DNA of 9,297 nt from Brevundimonas sp. UBA5713 (GTDB lineage Bacteria > Pseudomonadota > Alphaproteobacteria > Caulobacterales > Caulobacteraceae): NCBI RefSeq assembly GCF_002419815.1, contig NZ_DIGV01000008.1, positions 1 through 9,297 of the forward strand, given 5' to 3'. Positions 1 to 4,693 of this stretch are shown here, in pieces (within the stretch, counting starts at the first letter, position 1; every line of letters begins with the position of its first letter). Below the pieces are notes generated by a model that searched no databases, was not told the DNA's origin, and was given only the letters and a program-made list of their open reading frames with translations. The position numbers were made by a program, and so were the translations under genes.

Positions 1-363
1 TTCGACCCGCCCCGTCACCTGCGCCAGAGCCGGATCGGCACAGGCCGTCGTGCCTGCGCGGGTGTGCGACTGACGGGCCAGCGCCGAGACCTGTGCGGTC
101 TCGTACCCCGCCCGCAACAGCGCGCCGCGCGTCTGCATCAGGGCCGCGCCCAGCGCCTGCGTCACCGCCTCGCCAAACAGGTCACAGCGCTGATGCGCAG
201 CCAGCACAAAGGCGCGCTCGGCGTAGGTCTGTTCCAAATGGCTGTCCGCCTGTGCCGCCCCCGCTCCCAACAAGAGGCCAAGCGCGATCATCGACGCCAT
301 CCGTCGCAGACCCAAGACCTGTAATGAAGCGCTGACGACGCGGGCGCGAAGGACTATGCTCAT
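1..363 (-). CDS. Putative exported protein of unknown function, 3' part missing at window edge
   Basis: An uninterrupted reading frame of 121 codons runs leftwards off the window, so only the N-terminal part is present. The ATG at 363 is preceded by AGGAG (370-374) with a 6-nt spacer, which supports this start over the internal ATGs at 300 and 291. The N-terminus looks like a long Sec signal peptide: a basic stretch (LGLRRM, about residues 18-22), a hydrophobic core (IALGLLLGAGA), then AQA and Asp40, giving likely cleavage after Ala39. The predicted mature part is Ala/Gln/Arg-rich and looks helical, with two cysteines (Cys60, Cys108) that could form a disulfide in the periplasm. I recognise no domain. 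It is divergent from the DUF1491 gene, with a 54-nt shared intergenic region. The reading frame, SD and signal peptide are seen; export is inferred; function is unknown. Confidence 0.72.
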   Translation of the reverse strand, partial: MSIVLRARVVSASLQVLGLRRMASMIALGLLLGAGAAQADSHLEQTYAERAFVLAAHQRCDLFGEAVTQALGAALMQTRGALLRAGYETAQVSALARQSHTRAGTTACADPALAQVTGRVE

Positions 364-417
364 CCCTCGCTCCTAGCCCATAGGCTTTGCCGTGGGGTTT
401 GCAATCAAGGTTACCAA
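364..417. promoter_or_regulatory. Divergent intergenic region between exported-protein gene and DUF1491 gene
   Basis: This 54-nt gap must hold the initiation signals of both divergent genes unless their promoters overlap coding sequence. It contains AGGAG on the minus strand (370-374, spacer 6) for the leftward gene and AAGG on the plus strand (407-410, spacer 7) for the rightward gene. On the minus strand a weak TTGATT is followed about 18-19 nt later by CCTATGG, a poor match to an alphaproteobacterial housekeeping promoter. I see no convincing -35/-10 pair on the plus strand and no CtrA-type TTAA-N7-TTAA box. Confidence 0.35.
407..410 (+). promoter_or_regulatory. Shine-Dalgarno that supports the TTG start of the DUF1491 gene
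   Basis: AAGG ends 7 nt before the TTG at 418. No in-frame ATG or GTG lies between 370 and 418. The family N-terminus (M-x-L-S-T-x-x-W-V) begins exactly at this TTG, so the site and homology agree on the start. Confidence 0.55.
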
Positions 418-768
418 TTGCTTCTTTCAACAGATGTCTGGGTCTCGGGCCTGATCCGCCGCGCCGAACTGGAAGGAGCCTTCGCCACCGTGGTGAAGAA
501 GGGCGATGCCCGAGCGGGCGATGTGGTCGTCAAGGCCTATGACACCTCTACCCGCACCGCCCGTCTGTTCAGCCAGTCGCTGGACATGGATGGTCAGCCC
601 CTGTGGATCCAGCCGGTCGCCAGCGAGATGGAATCGGAACTGGACGCCTATCTGGAGCGCCGCCGCAAATACGATCCCGACCTGTGGGTGGTGGAAATCG
701 AGGACCGTCAGGGTCGCCACTTCCTGCAGGAAAAGGTCGAAGGCGACAGCCCCCGCCCCCCGCTCTGA
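418..768 (+). CDS. DUF1491 family protein
   Basis: This is a 116-residue protein with no signal peptide or membrane segment. It matches what I know of the DUF1491 family of alphaproteobacteria: an N-terminal LSTDVWVSGLIRRAELEGAF segment (about residues 3-22), a VVKKGDARAGDVVVK strand-turn-strand, the pattern W-I-Q-P-V, an acidic helix with D-A-Y-L-E-R-R, and the C-terminal block DPDLWVVEIEDRQGRHFL. The function of the family is unknown; it is a small, soluble, presumably cytoplasmic protein. The start is TTG, supported by an AAGG ribosome-binding site and by family alignment. A short Pro-rich tail (GDSPRPPL) follows the conserved block. The gene stands alone, is divergent from the exported-protein gene, and is closed by an intrinsic terminator 9 nt after the stop codon. 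Nothing ties it to chemotaxis apart from position. Confidence 0.85.
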   Translation: MLLSTDVWVSGLIRRAELEGAFATVVKKGDARAGDVVVKAYDTSTRTARLFSQSLDMDGQPLWIQPVASEMESELDAYLERRRKYDPDLWVVEIEDRQGRHFLQEKVEGDSPRPPL

Positions 769-777
769 TGCCCATTC

Positions 778-804
778 AGGGTGAACCCGCCATTCACCCT
801 TTTT
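778..804 (+). terminator. Rho-independent terminator of the DUF1491 gene
   Basis: A perfect 8-bp stem AGGGTGAA/TTCACCCT (778-785 with 793-800) encloses a 7-nt loop CCCGCCA. A run of five T (800-804) follows on the plus strand. On the minus strand the hairpin is followed by GAATGGG rather than a T-tract, so it should act only on rightward transcription. It separates the DUF1491 gene from the next gene, which therefore needs its own promoter. Confidence 0.9.
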
Positions 805-880
805 GTGCACCGGATACCAATATAAATCCTGTCATATCCGGGACCATGGCCAGAAAGGCCCTGGTTCGCGGAGTGCGATC
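805..880 (+). promoter_or_regulatory. Leader region of the 126-residue protein gene
   Basis: The terminator upstream implies that a promoter lies here. AT-rich TATAAA (821-826) is a possible -10 element, but no -35 sits at 16-18 nt; TTGTGC at 803-808 is only 12 nt away. An imperfect hairpin (ACCATGGCC 843-851 with GGCCCTGGT 857-865, one mismatch, loop AGAAA) sits just before the Shine-Dalgarno GGAG (870-873). The assignment is tentative. Confidence 0.3.
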
Positions 881-1261
881 ATGTTGTTCCTGTTGAACGA
901 TGTCGTGTTTGATCTGGACACGACCTGTCCGGCACCGGTGCGCGATTACCGCCGGTTTTCGCCCCTTGATCTGGACGCGGTCATCGAGCTGGCGTGCGAG
1001 TTGTTCGCCGAAGAGCCACAGCTGCACCGCACCCACCCCGAACGCGCGCGACGTCTGGCCTGGCTGATTACCCAGCGCACCGAGGGCGTGAATGCGGCCC
1101 TGTTCGCCGCGCCGGAACAGGGCTGTGCCCCAGAACTGGTCGAGCCGCGCTTTTGCGCCCTGCCCACGCCGGTGATGCGGCAACTGCAGACCCGCGACCA
1201 GCACGGCCAACTGACGCCCCAAACGGCAGATCGCACCGTCTGGGGCCGCATGGCGGCCTGA
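881..1261 (+). CDS. Hypothetical protein, 126 residues, convergent with the che operon
   Basis: The start is the ATG at 881, with GGAG (870-873) 7 nt upstream. A longer in-frame GTG at 803 falls inside the T-tract of the preceding terminator and lacks an SD, so it is rejected. The protein has no signal peptide and no clear membrane span. It begins with a hydrophobic MLFLLNDVVFDL, continues with a helical, acidic segment (DLDAVIELACELFAEEP) and a basic helix (HPERARRLAWLITQR), and ends with a polar segment containing TADRTVWGRM. Three cysteines (Cys16, Cys39 and one near residue 81, with a fourth near residue 92) do not form an obvious metal motif. I do not recognise a family. Composition and codon use look like the neighbours, so it is probably a real, ordinary gene. 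Its stop is 9 nt from the stop of cheE on the opposite strand. Confidence 0.72.
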   Translation: MLFLLNDVVFDLDTTCPAPVRDYRRFSPLDLDAVIELACELFAEEPQLHRTHPERARRLAWLITQRTEGVNAALFAAPEQGCAPELVEPRFCALPTPVMRQLQTRDQHGQLTPQTADRTVWGRMAA

Positions 1262-1270
1262 GCCGTCTGC

Positions 1271-1774
1271 CTACTCGCCCTTGGCGTGGGCCTGAATCGC
1301 TTTCAGGCCCGACATCAGGCGTTCGCTATTGGGCGTCAGCAGGCAGTTGTCTTTCAGGATCAGACGGATGGCCTGCACGTGCACGTGGACGGCCTCGTTG
1401 CGCCATGCATTGCGGGCGTTCATCGCCTCGATGGTTTCGCACAGGCTGTAGACAGCGTCATACAGCGGGCCGGTGTCGAAGAAGCCCGCCACGCTGAGCA
1501 CATTGCCCGCCACACCATAAAGGGCGGCCGAATCCTGCAGATCCTCATTGGCCAGCACTTCCAGCTCCGAGACCGAGCGTTCGATGGCCTTCATGGCCTC
1601 GGCCTTGTGTCCCAGCAGACGCTCGTTGGAGCGGCGCTCGATCTGGGCAATGCTTAGCCCGCCAGGCTGGGCCATCTTGCGCGACAGGCTGGAGACCACC
1701 TTGGTCGCTGTGGCCCCTTCACCCTCGCCCACGGCTGACCCTGCCGCGACCACGGTATCAAAGCTCTGGCTCAC
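1271..1774 (-). CDS. cheE: CheE-like accessory chemotaxis protein
   Basis: This is a 167-residue soluble protein, last in the che operon. The start is GTG at 1774: it overlaps the cleA stop as GTGA and has AAAGGG (1782-1787) 7 nt upstream. The N-terminal 30 residues are Gly/Ala/Ser/Thr-rich and probably disordered. The rest looks mostly helical, with charged amphipathic stretches (IERRSNERLLGHKAEAMKAI, SELEVLANEDLQD) and an Asn/His-rich helix around ARNAWRNEAVHVHVQAIRL. No enzymatic motif or receiver fold is visible. The name rests on position: the gene after cheYIII in the Caulobacter major che cluster is called cheE. Its biochemical role is not known to me; an adaptor or helical-bundle scaffold would fit the composition, but that is inference. 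A strong hairpin lies within its 3' coding end. Confidence 0.75.
   Translation of the reverse strand: MSQSFDTVVAAGSAVGEGEGATATKVVSSLSRKMAQPGGLSIAQIERRSNERLLGHKAEAMKAIERSVSELEVLANEDLQDSAALYGVAGNVLSVAGFFDTGPLYDAVYSLCETIEAMNARNAWRNEAVHVHVQAIRLILKDNCLLTPNSERLMSGLKAIQAHAKGE
1288..1310. repeat. Perfect 9-bp inverted repeat in the 3' end of cheE
   Basis: GGGCCTGAA (1288-1296) and TTCAGGCCC (1302-1310) can pair perfectly around the 5-nt loop TCGCT. It lies inside the last codons of cheE. Neither strand has a T-tract after it, so it is not a canonical intrinsic terminator, but it is the only strong hairpin I see near the junction of two convergent genes. Confidence 0.5.
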
Positions 1775-2358
1775 AGTTGCACCCTTTGCGGTTTGAGCAG
1801 GGCGTCAATGTCGGCCTGTTCCATATTGGCTTCCTTGGCGATACCGATATGGGCCGAAAGGTCGCCCTTGCGCCGGCCCTTTTCACCCAGTGGCGGGCCA
1901 AAATTGCGCACGCGGCGGTCCGGACCGGCATAGGTCTCGCATTCGATAAATTCACGCTGGTCCTGCGCCAGCCAGATGACGCGCTTTAGCAGGACACCCG
2001 GCGTGATCGGCTTGACCACCACAAAGCTGACGCCGCAGTTGCGCCCCTCCTGAACCTTGGCCTGAGAGGCGTGGCCGGTCAGCATGATCACAGGGGTGTA
2101 GCGCATGGGCGCGGGGGTCTCGCGACGCAGCCAGCGGGTAAAGGCGTAGGAGTCCATCTCCGGATCGGAACAGTCGATCATGATCAGATCGAACGGACGC
2201 TGTTGCAGCACTTTGACGGCCTCGGTCGCAGACGAGCATTTCACCTGCTCGCGCACGCCAAAGCCCACCACAACCGAGCTGAGCATATCCAGCGCCTGCT
2301 GGTTGTCGTCGATCAGCAGAACGGAGGAGTTTTCAAGATTGACCTTCTGTTCGGCCAT
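1771..2358 (-). CDS. cleA: CheY-like receiver with arginine-rich c-di-GMP-effector tail (CleA/CheYIII-like)
   Basis: This 195-residue protein starts at ATG 2358, just before a complete receiver domain. The frame stays open further upstream, but that part overlaps cheU and is shadow sequence. Receiver residues: acidic pair Asp17-Asp18, phospho-acceptor Asp62, Thr94, Lys116-Pro117. The D+2 and T+2 positions are Ser64 and His96, unlike E. coli CheY (Asn and Glu). The tail (about 143-168) has Y-x-GPDRR and a second GRRKGD cluster, an arginine-rich element of the type described for Caulobacter Cle proteins, which bind cyclic di-GMP and act at the flagellar motor. The last residues contain QADIDALL (181-188), very similar to the FliM N-terminal CheY-P-binding peptide. 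The gene starts 1 nt after cheU, has no clear SD of its own (probably translationally coupled), and overlaps cheE by 4 nt. The receiver fold is certain; c-di-GMP binding is inferred. Confidence 0.85.
   Translation of the reverse strand: MAEQKVNLENSSVLLIDDNQQALDMLSSVVVGFGVREQVKCSSATEAVKVLQQRPFDLIMIDCSDPEMDSYAFTRWLRRETPAPMRYTPVIMLTGHASQAKVQEGRNCGVSFVVVKPITPGVLLKRVIWLAQDQREFIECETYAGPDRRVRNFGPPLGEKGRRKGDLSAHIGIAKEANMEQADIDALLKPQRVQL
1782..1787 (-). promoter_or_regulatory. Shine-Dalgarno fixing the GTG start of cheE
   Basis: On the minus strand AAAGGG (1787 to 1782) precedes the GTG at 1774 with a 7-nt spacer. It lies within the last codons of cleA and selects GTG as the cheE start. Confidence 0.65.
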
Positions 2359-2359
2359 A

Positions 2360-2716
2360 TCAGTCGAACAGGTGAAGTTCCCCTGCGGCCTGCTCGGATT
2401 GCGGGCGCGGGGCGGTGTTGCCGCGATGGGCGGCTTCCTGCAGTCGCTCGGCCATCTCTGCCAGAGGCAGGGCAGCCAGCGCCGTGTCCATAGGCTGGTT
2501 GTCCGCCAGCGAGGCCGACAGGCCCGAGAGAGCCTCCAGCCGCTGGACCAGCACATCGAAAGTCTGGGTGCGCGCCAGATAGGCCAATCGGTCCTGCGGG
2601 GACAGGTTTGACAGGATTTCCCCCATCAGATCGCCGGCCTGCTGCACCCCTGCGCGAATGTCCGATAGTTCCTCAGCCACCGCCTTCAACAGGGCATGGA
2701 TATCGTGATCACTCAT
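2360..2716 (-). CDS. cheU: CheU-like protein, putative CheZ/CheT-type CheY-P phosphatase
   Basis: This is a 118-residue, mostly helical, acidic protein between cheD and cleA, the position of cheU in Caulobacter and of cheT (after cheD) in Sinorhizobium. A long helix (about 5-36) is followed by a turn (NLSPQDR) and a second helix containing T-Q-T-F-D-V-L-V-Q-R-L. In it Asp54 and Gln58 form a D-x-x-x-Q motif. D-x-x-x-Q is the catalytic signature of CheZ (E. coli Asp143/Gln147), and my recollection is that Sinorhizobium CheT is a CheY-P phosphatase with the same signature. The sequence then has a Leu/Ala helix, a Pro/Gln linker (about 100-110) and a tail GELHLFD, reminiscent of the C-terminal CheY-binding peptide of CheZ. 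No other CheZ, CheC or CheX-type phosphatase is seen in the window. The start ATG at 2716 overlaps the cheD stop as TGATG and has GGAG 8 nt upstream. The function is inferred, not proven. Confidence 0.75.
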   Translation of the reverse strand: MSDHDIHALLKAVAEELSDIRAGVQQAGDLMGEILSNLSPQDRLAYLARTQTFDVLVQRLEALSGLSASLADNQPMDTALAALPLAEMAERLQEAAHRGNTAPRPQSEQAAGELHLFD

Positions 2717-3261
2717 CAGAACAGCTCCAGATCGCCTGATACAACAGGCGGCGTGGTTATCTTGGGCGGCGGAACCGCAGCGACGTCAAGCACGGCGCGC
2801 TGGCGGGCCCGACCGCTGACGGGCCAATAGTGCAGACGGCGGCCGCCAAAGCCTCCCAGACTGCCGCCGATCACCGGAATGCCTTCGTCGGCCAAAAAGC
2901 GCTCGGCAAAGGCCGCGTTGGAAGCCCCGACATCACTCAGGCTGTCGAACATCCGGCCACCGCCAAACAGCTTGGCCTCCAGACGTTCACGGCGACCTCC
3001 CGCCTTGAGCACGTCGTTGATCAGCACTTCCATCGCATAGGCACCATAGCGGCGGCTGGCCGCTGTGCCATCCTGCGCGCCATCAGGCAGCAGGAAATGG
3101 TTCATGCCACCGACACCGGCCACGGGGTCGCGCAGGCACAGGGCCACACAGCTCCCCAGAACGGTCGTCAGCACCACATGGGGGTCGTTCGTCACATAGT
3201 GATCGCCCTGCCCCACATGGACACGCCGCTCCATGGCCGAAATGTCGTGGCTATCACTCAT
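2716..3261 (-). CDS. cheD: Chemoreceptor glutamine deamidase CheD
   Basis: CheD converts specific receptor glutamines to glutamates (and in some bacteria methyl-glutamates), tuning receptor activity. This protein is 181 residues, somewhat longer than the compact enzymes, with an N-terminal extension of about ten residues (an alternative start would be Met10). The catalytic triad is visible: Cys38 in TTVLGSCVA, His55 in GGMNHFLLP, and Thr32, six residues before the Cys. The Cys-to-His spacing of 17 equals that of Thermotoga CheD (Cys27/His44, as I recall). KLFGGGRMF and the Gly-rich GGSLGGFGGRR loop are typical. A Pro-rich linker (VPPPKITTPP) leads to a C-terminal GDLELF, which looks like a detachable docking peptide. 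The ATG overlaps the cheY(II) stop as ATGA; the end overlaps cheU by 1 nt, and the LELF codons contain the SD for cheU. Confidence 0.95.
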   Translation of the reverse strand: MSDSHDISAMERRVHVGQGDHYVTNDPHVVLTTVLGSCVALCLRDPVAGVGGMNHFLLPDGAQDGTAASRRYGAYAMEVLINDVLKAGGRRERLEAKLFGGGRMFDSLSDVGASNAAFAERFLADEGIPVIGGSLGGFGGRRLHYWPVSGRARQRAVLDVAAVPPPKITTPPVVSGDLELF

Positions 3262-3647
3262 GTCAGCGGGCCAAAGACCGATTCCAGCTTCTCTTTGAGC
3301 TGCTGGGTGGTGAAGGGCTTCACCAGATAGTTGTTCACACCGTACTGCACCGCGCGCTGGACCAGTTCACGGTCGGCGCGGCCCGTCAGCATGATGAAGG
3401 CCGTCTTGGCGATCGGCGGGTGGGCGCGGATGCCGCGCAGCAGACCCAACCCGTCGAGGTTCGGCATGTTGAAATCCGAGATCACCAAATGCACCGGACG
3501 GGTGATGATGGCGCGCAAGGCGGCCTCACCGTCAGGGGCTTCTTCGATGTCACGCACGCCGATCTGTTGCAGGCTGGTGCGTACCAGCGAGCGCATGGTC
3601 AGCTGGTCATCGACGATAAGAGTTCGAATGGCGGAGGCTGAGGGCAT
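3258..3647 (-). CDS. cheYII: CheY-type response regulator (second cheY of the operon)
   Basis: This is a single receiver domain, 129 residues. The start ATG at 3647 has AAGGA about 8 nt upstream and lies 11 nt after the cheB stop; the frame is open further upstream, but that overlaps cheB. The key residues are Asp13-Asp14, phospho-acceptor Asp58 (ISDFNMPNLDG), Thr88, Tyr107 and Lys110-Pro111, the full set needed for phosphorylation and conformational switching. Asn60 at D+2 matches E. coli CheY, but T+2 is Arg90 instead of Glu; these positions affect autodephosphorylation rate. Tyr107 corresponds to the rotameric Tyr106 of E. coli CheY. It lacks any output domain, so it acts by binding a partner: the motor switch, or as a phosphate sink for CheA. 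Which of these cannot be told from sequence. Confidence 0.93.
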   Translation of the reverse strand: MPSASAIRTLIVDDQLTMRSLVRTSLQQIGVRDIEEAPDGEAALRAIITRPVHLVISDFNMPNLDGLGLLRGIRAHPPIAKTAFIMLTGRADRELVQRAVQYGVNNYLVKPFTTQQLKEKLESVFGPLT

Positions 3648-3658
3648 GGGGGAGGTCC

Positions 3659-4693
3659 TTACGCAACAGACTGGGAGGCGCCGCGAACAGCGCAAGATTC
3701 AAGAAGGGCCGGTGCAAGGCGCGCCAACGGCATCTGGCGCTGTACAGCACCCAGCTCATAGGCTGCCTTGGGCATGCCATAGACGACGCAGGACGCTTCG
3801 TCTTGCCCGAAAGTTTGGGCTCCGGCCTCACGCATGGCCAGCAGGCCGCGGGCTCCGTCCTTGCCCATTCCCGTCAGGATTGCGCCGGTCATGGGACGCC
3901 CCGAGCGGGCCACGGATTCGAACAGCACATCGACCGAGGGACGGTGGCCATTTACAGGGTCCGAGGCCACCAGACGGCAGCGGCCACCGGTCACGGTAAG
4001 GTGGTATGCTCCGCCCGGTGCCAGATAGATATGGCCCGGCTTCAAGATCGCCCCGTCCACAGCTTCGCTGACATGGGCGGGGGTCATCTTGTCCAGCCGC
4101 GCGGCAAAACTGCGCGTGAAAGTGGCGGGCATGTGCTGGGTGATGACGGTGGCAGGACAATCAGCGGGGAAGCCCTGTAGAATCGTCAGCAGGGCCTCGA
4201 CCCCGCCGGTGGATGATCCAATCGCCAAAATATGGTGCGGGTCGGCGTGGTAGCTGCCTTCATGGCCCTGCACCTGACGCTGTTCTAGCGGGCGCACGCG
4301 GGCACGGGCGGCGGACTTCACCTTTTCAGCCAGATCGGCAAAGGCCTCGGCCGCGGGCACGCCCACGGCGGGCTTGGCCACTGCATCGACGGCTCCGATT
4401 TCCAGCGCCGCCAGCGTCACATCGGTCCCTGCCTGCGTCAGGGTCGAGACCATGACCACCGGCATGGGCCGCAGGCGCATGATCTTCTCGAGAAACTCCA
4501 GCCCGTTCATATTGGGCATTTCGACGTCCAGCGTGATGACGTCGGGGTTCAACTGTTTGATCTTGGCGCGGGCATCCAGCGGGTCTTCGGCGGTGCCAAC
4601 GACCTCGATCCCGGGATCGCGACGCAACACAGCCGCGATCAGACTGCGCATGGTGGCGCTGTCATCAACAACAAGAACCTTTACGCGGTTCAT
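3659..4693 (-). CDS. cheB: Chemoreceptor methylesterase/glutamine deamidase CheB
   Basis: CheB removes methyl groups from receptor glutamates when its receiver is phosphorylated by CheA, giving the negative feedback of adaptation. It is 344 residues, of usual length. The N-terminal receiver (about 1-118) has Asp10-Asp11, phospho-acceptor Asp56 (TLDVEMPNMNG), Ser83-Thr84 and Lys107-Pro108. A linker (about 125-152) rich in Arg and Gln follows, then the esterase domain (about 153-338) with catalytic Ser161 in GSSTGG, His187 in TQHMP and Asp279 in GMGKDG. The start ATG at 4693 overlaps the cheR stop as ATGA and has AGGAG (4700-4704) with a 6-nt spacer. Soluble and cytoplasmic, recruited to receptor arrays; the receptor tail of this operon offers a W-E-E-F docking site. 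Confidence 0.97.
   Translation of the reverse strand: MNRVKVLVVDDSATMRSLIAAVLRRDPGIEVVGTAEDPLDARAKIKQLNPDVITLDVEMPNMNGLEFLEKIMRLRPMPVVMVSTLTQAGTDVTLAALEIGAVDAVAKPAVGVPAAEAFADLAEKVKSAARARVRPLEQRQVQGHEGSYHADPHHILAIGSSTGGVEALLTILQGFPADCPATVITQHMPATFTRSFAARLDKMTPAHVSEAVDGAILKPGHIYLAPGGAYHLTVTGGRCRLVASDPVNGHRPSVDVLFESVARSGRPMTGAILTGMGKDGARGLLAMREAGAQTFGQDEASCVVYGMPKAAYELGAVQRQMPLARLAPALLESCAVRGASQSVA

Noticed and set aside
182..430. Minus-strand open frame opposite the exported-protein gene region
   Set aside because: It conflicts with the SD-supported frame with a signal peptide on the same strand and overlaps the start of the DUF1491 gene.
803..1261. GTG start at 803 for the 126-residue protein
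   Set aside because: It lies in the T-tract of the terminator, has no SD, and translates the leader hairpin; the ATG at 881 has GGAG at correct spacing.
1288..1310. Intrinsic terminator of the che operon
   Set aside because: The stem is strong, but neither strand has a T-tract after it and it is inside coding sequence; kept only as an inverted repeat.
1771..2556. Long form of the CleA-like frame starting at 2556
   Set aside because: The first 66 residues are Trp/Arg/Cys-rich, overlap cheU completely and have no similarity to a receiver; the ATG at 2358 begins 12 residues before the first receiver strand.
3258..3695. Start of cheY(II) at 3695
   Set aside because: It would overlap the end of cheB by 37 nt and add a Cys/Arg-rich stretch; the ATG at 3647 has an SD and the normal receiver N-terminus.
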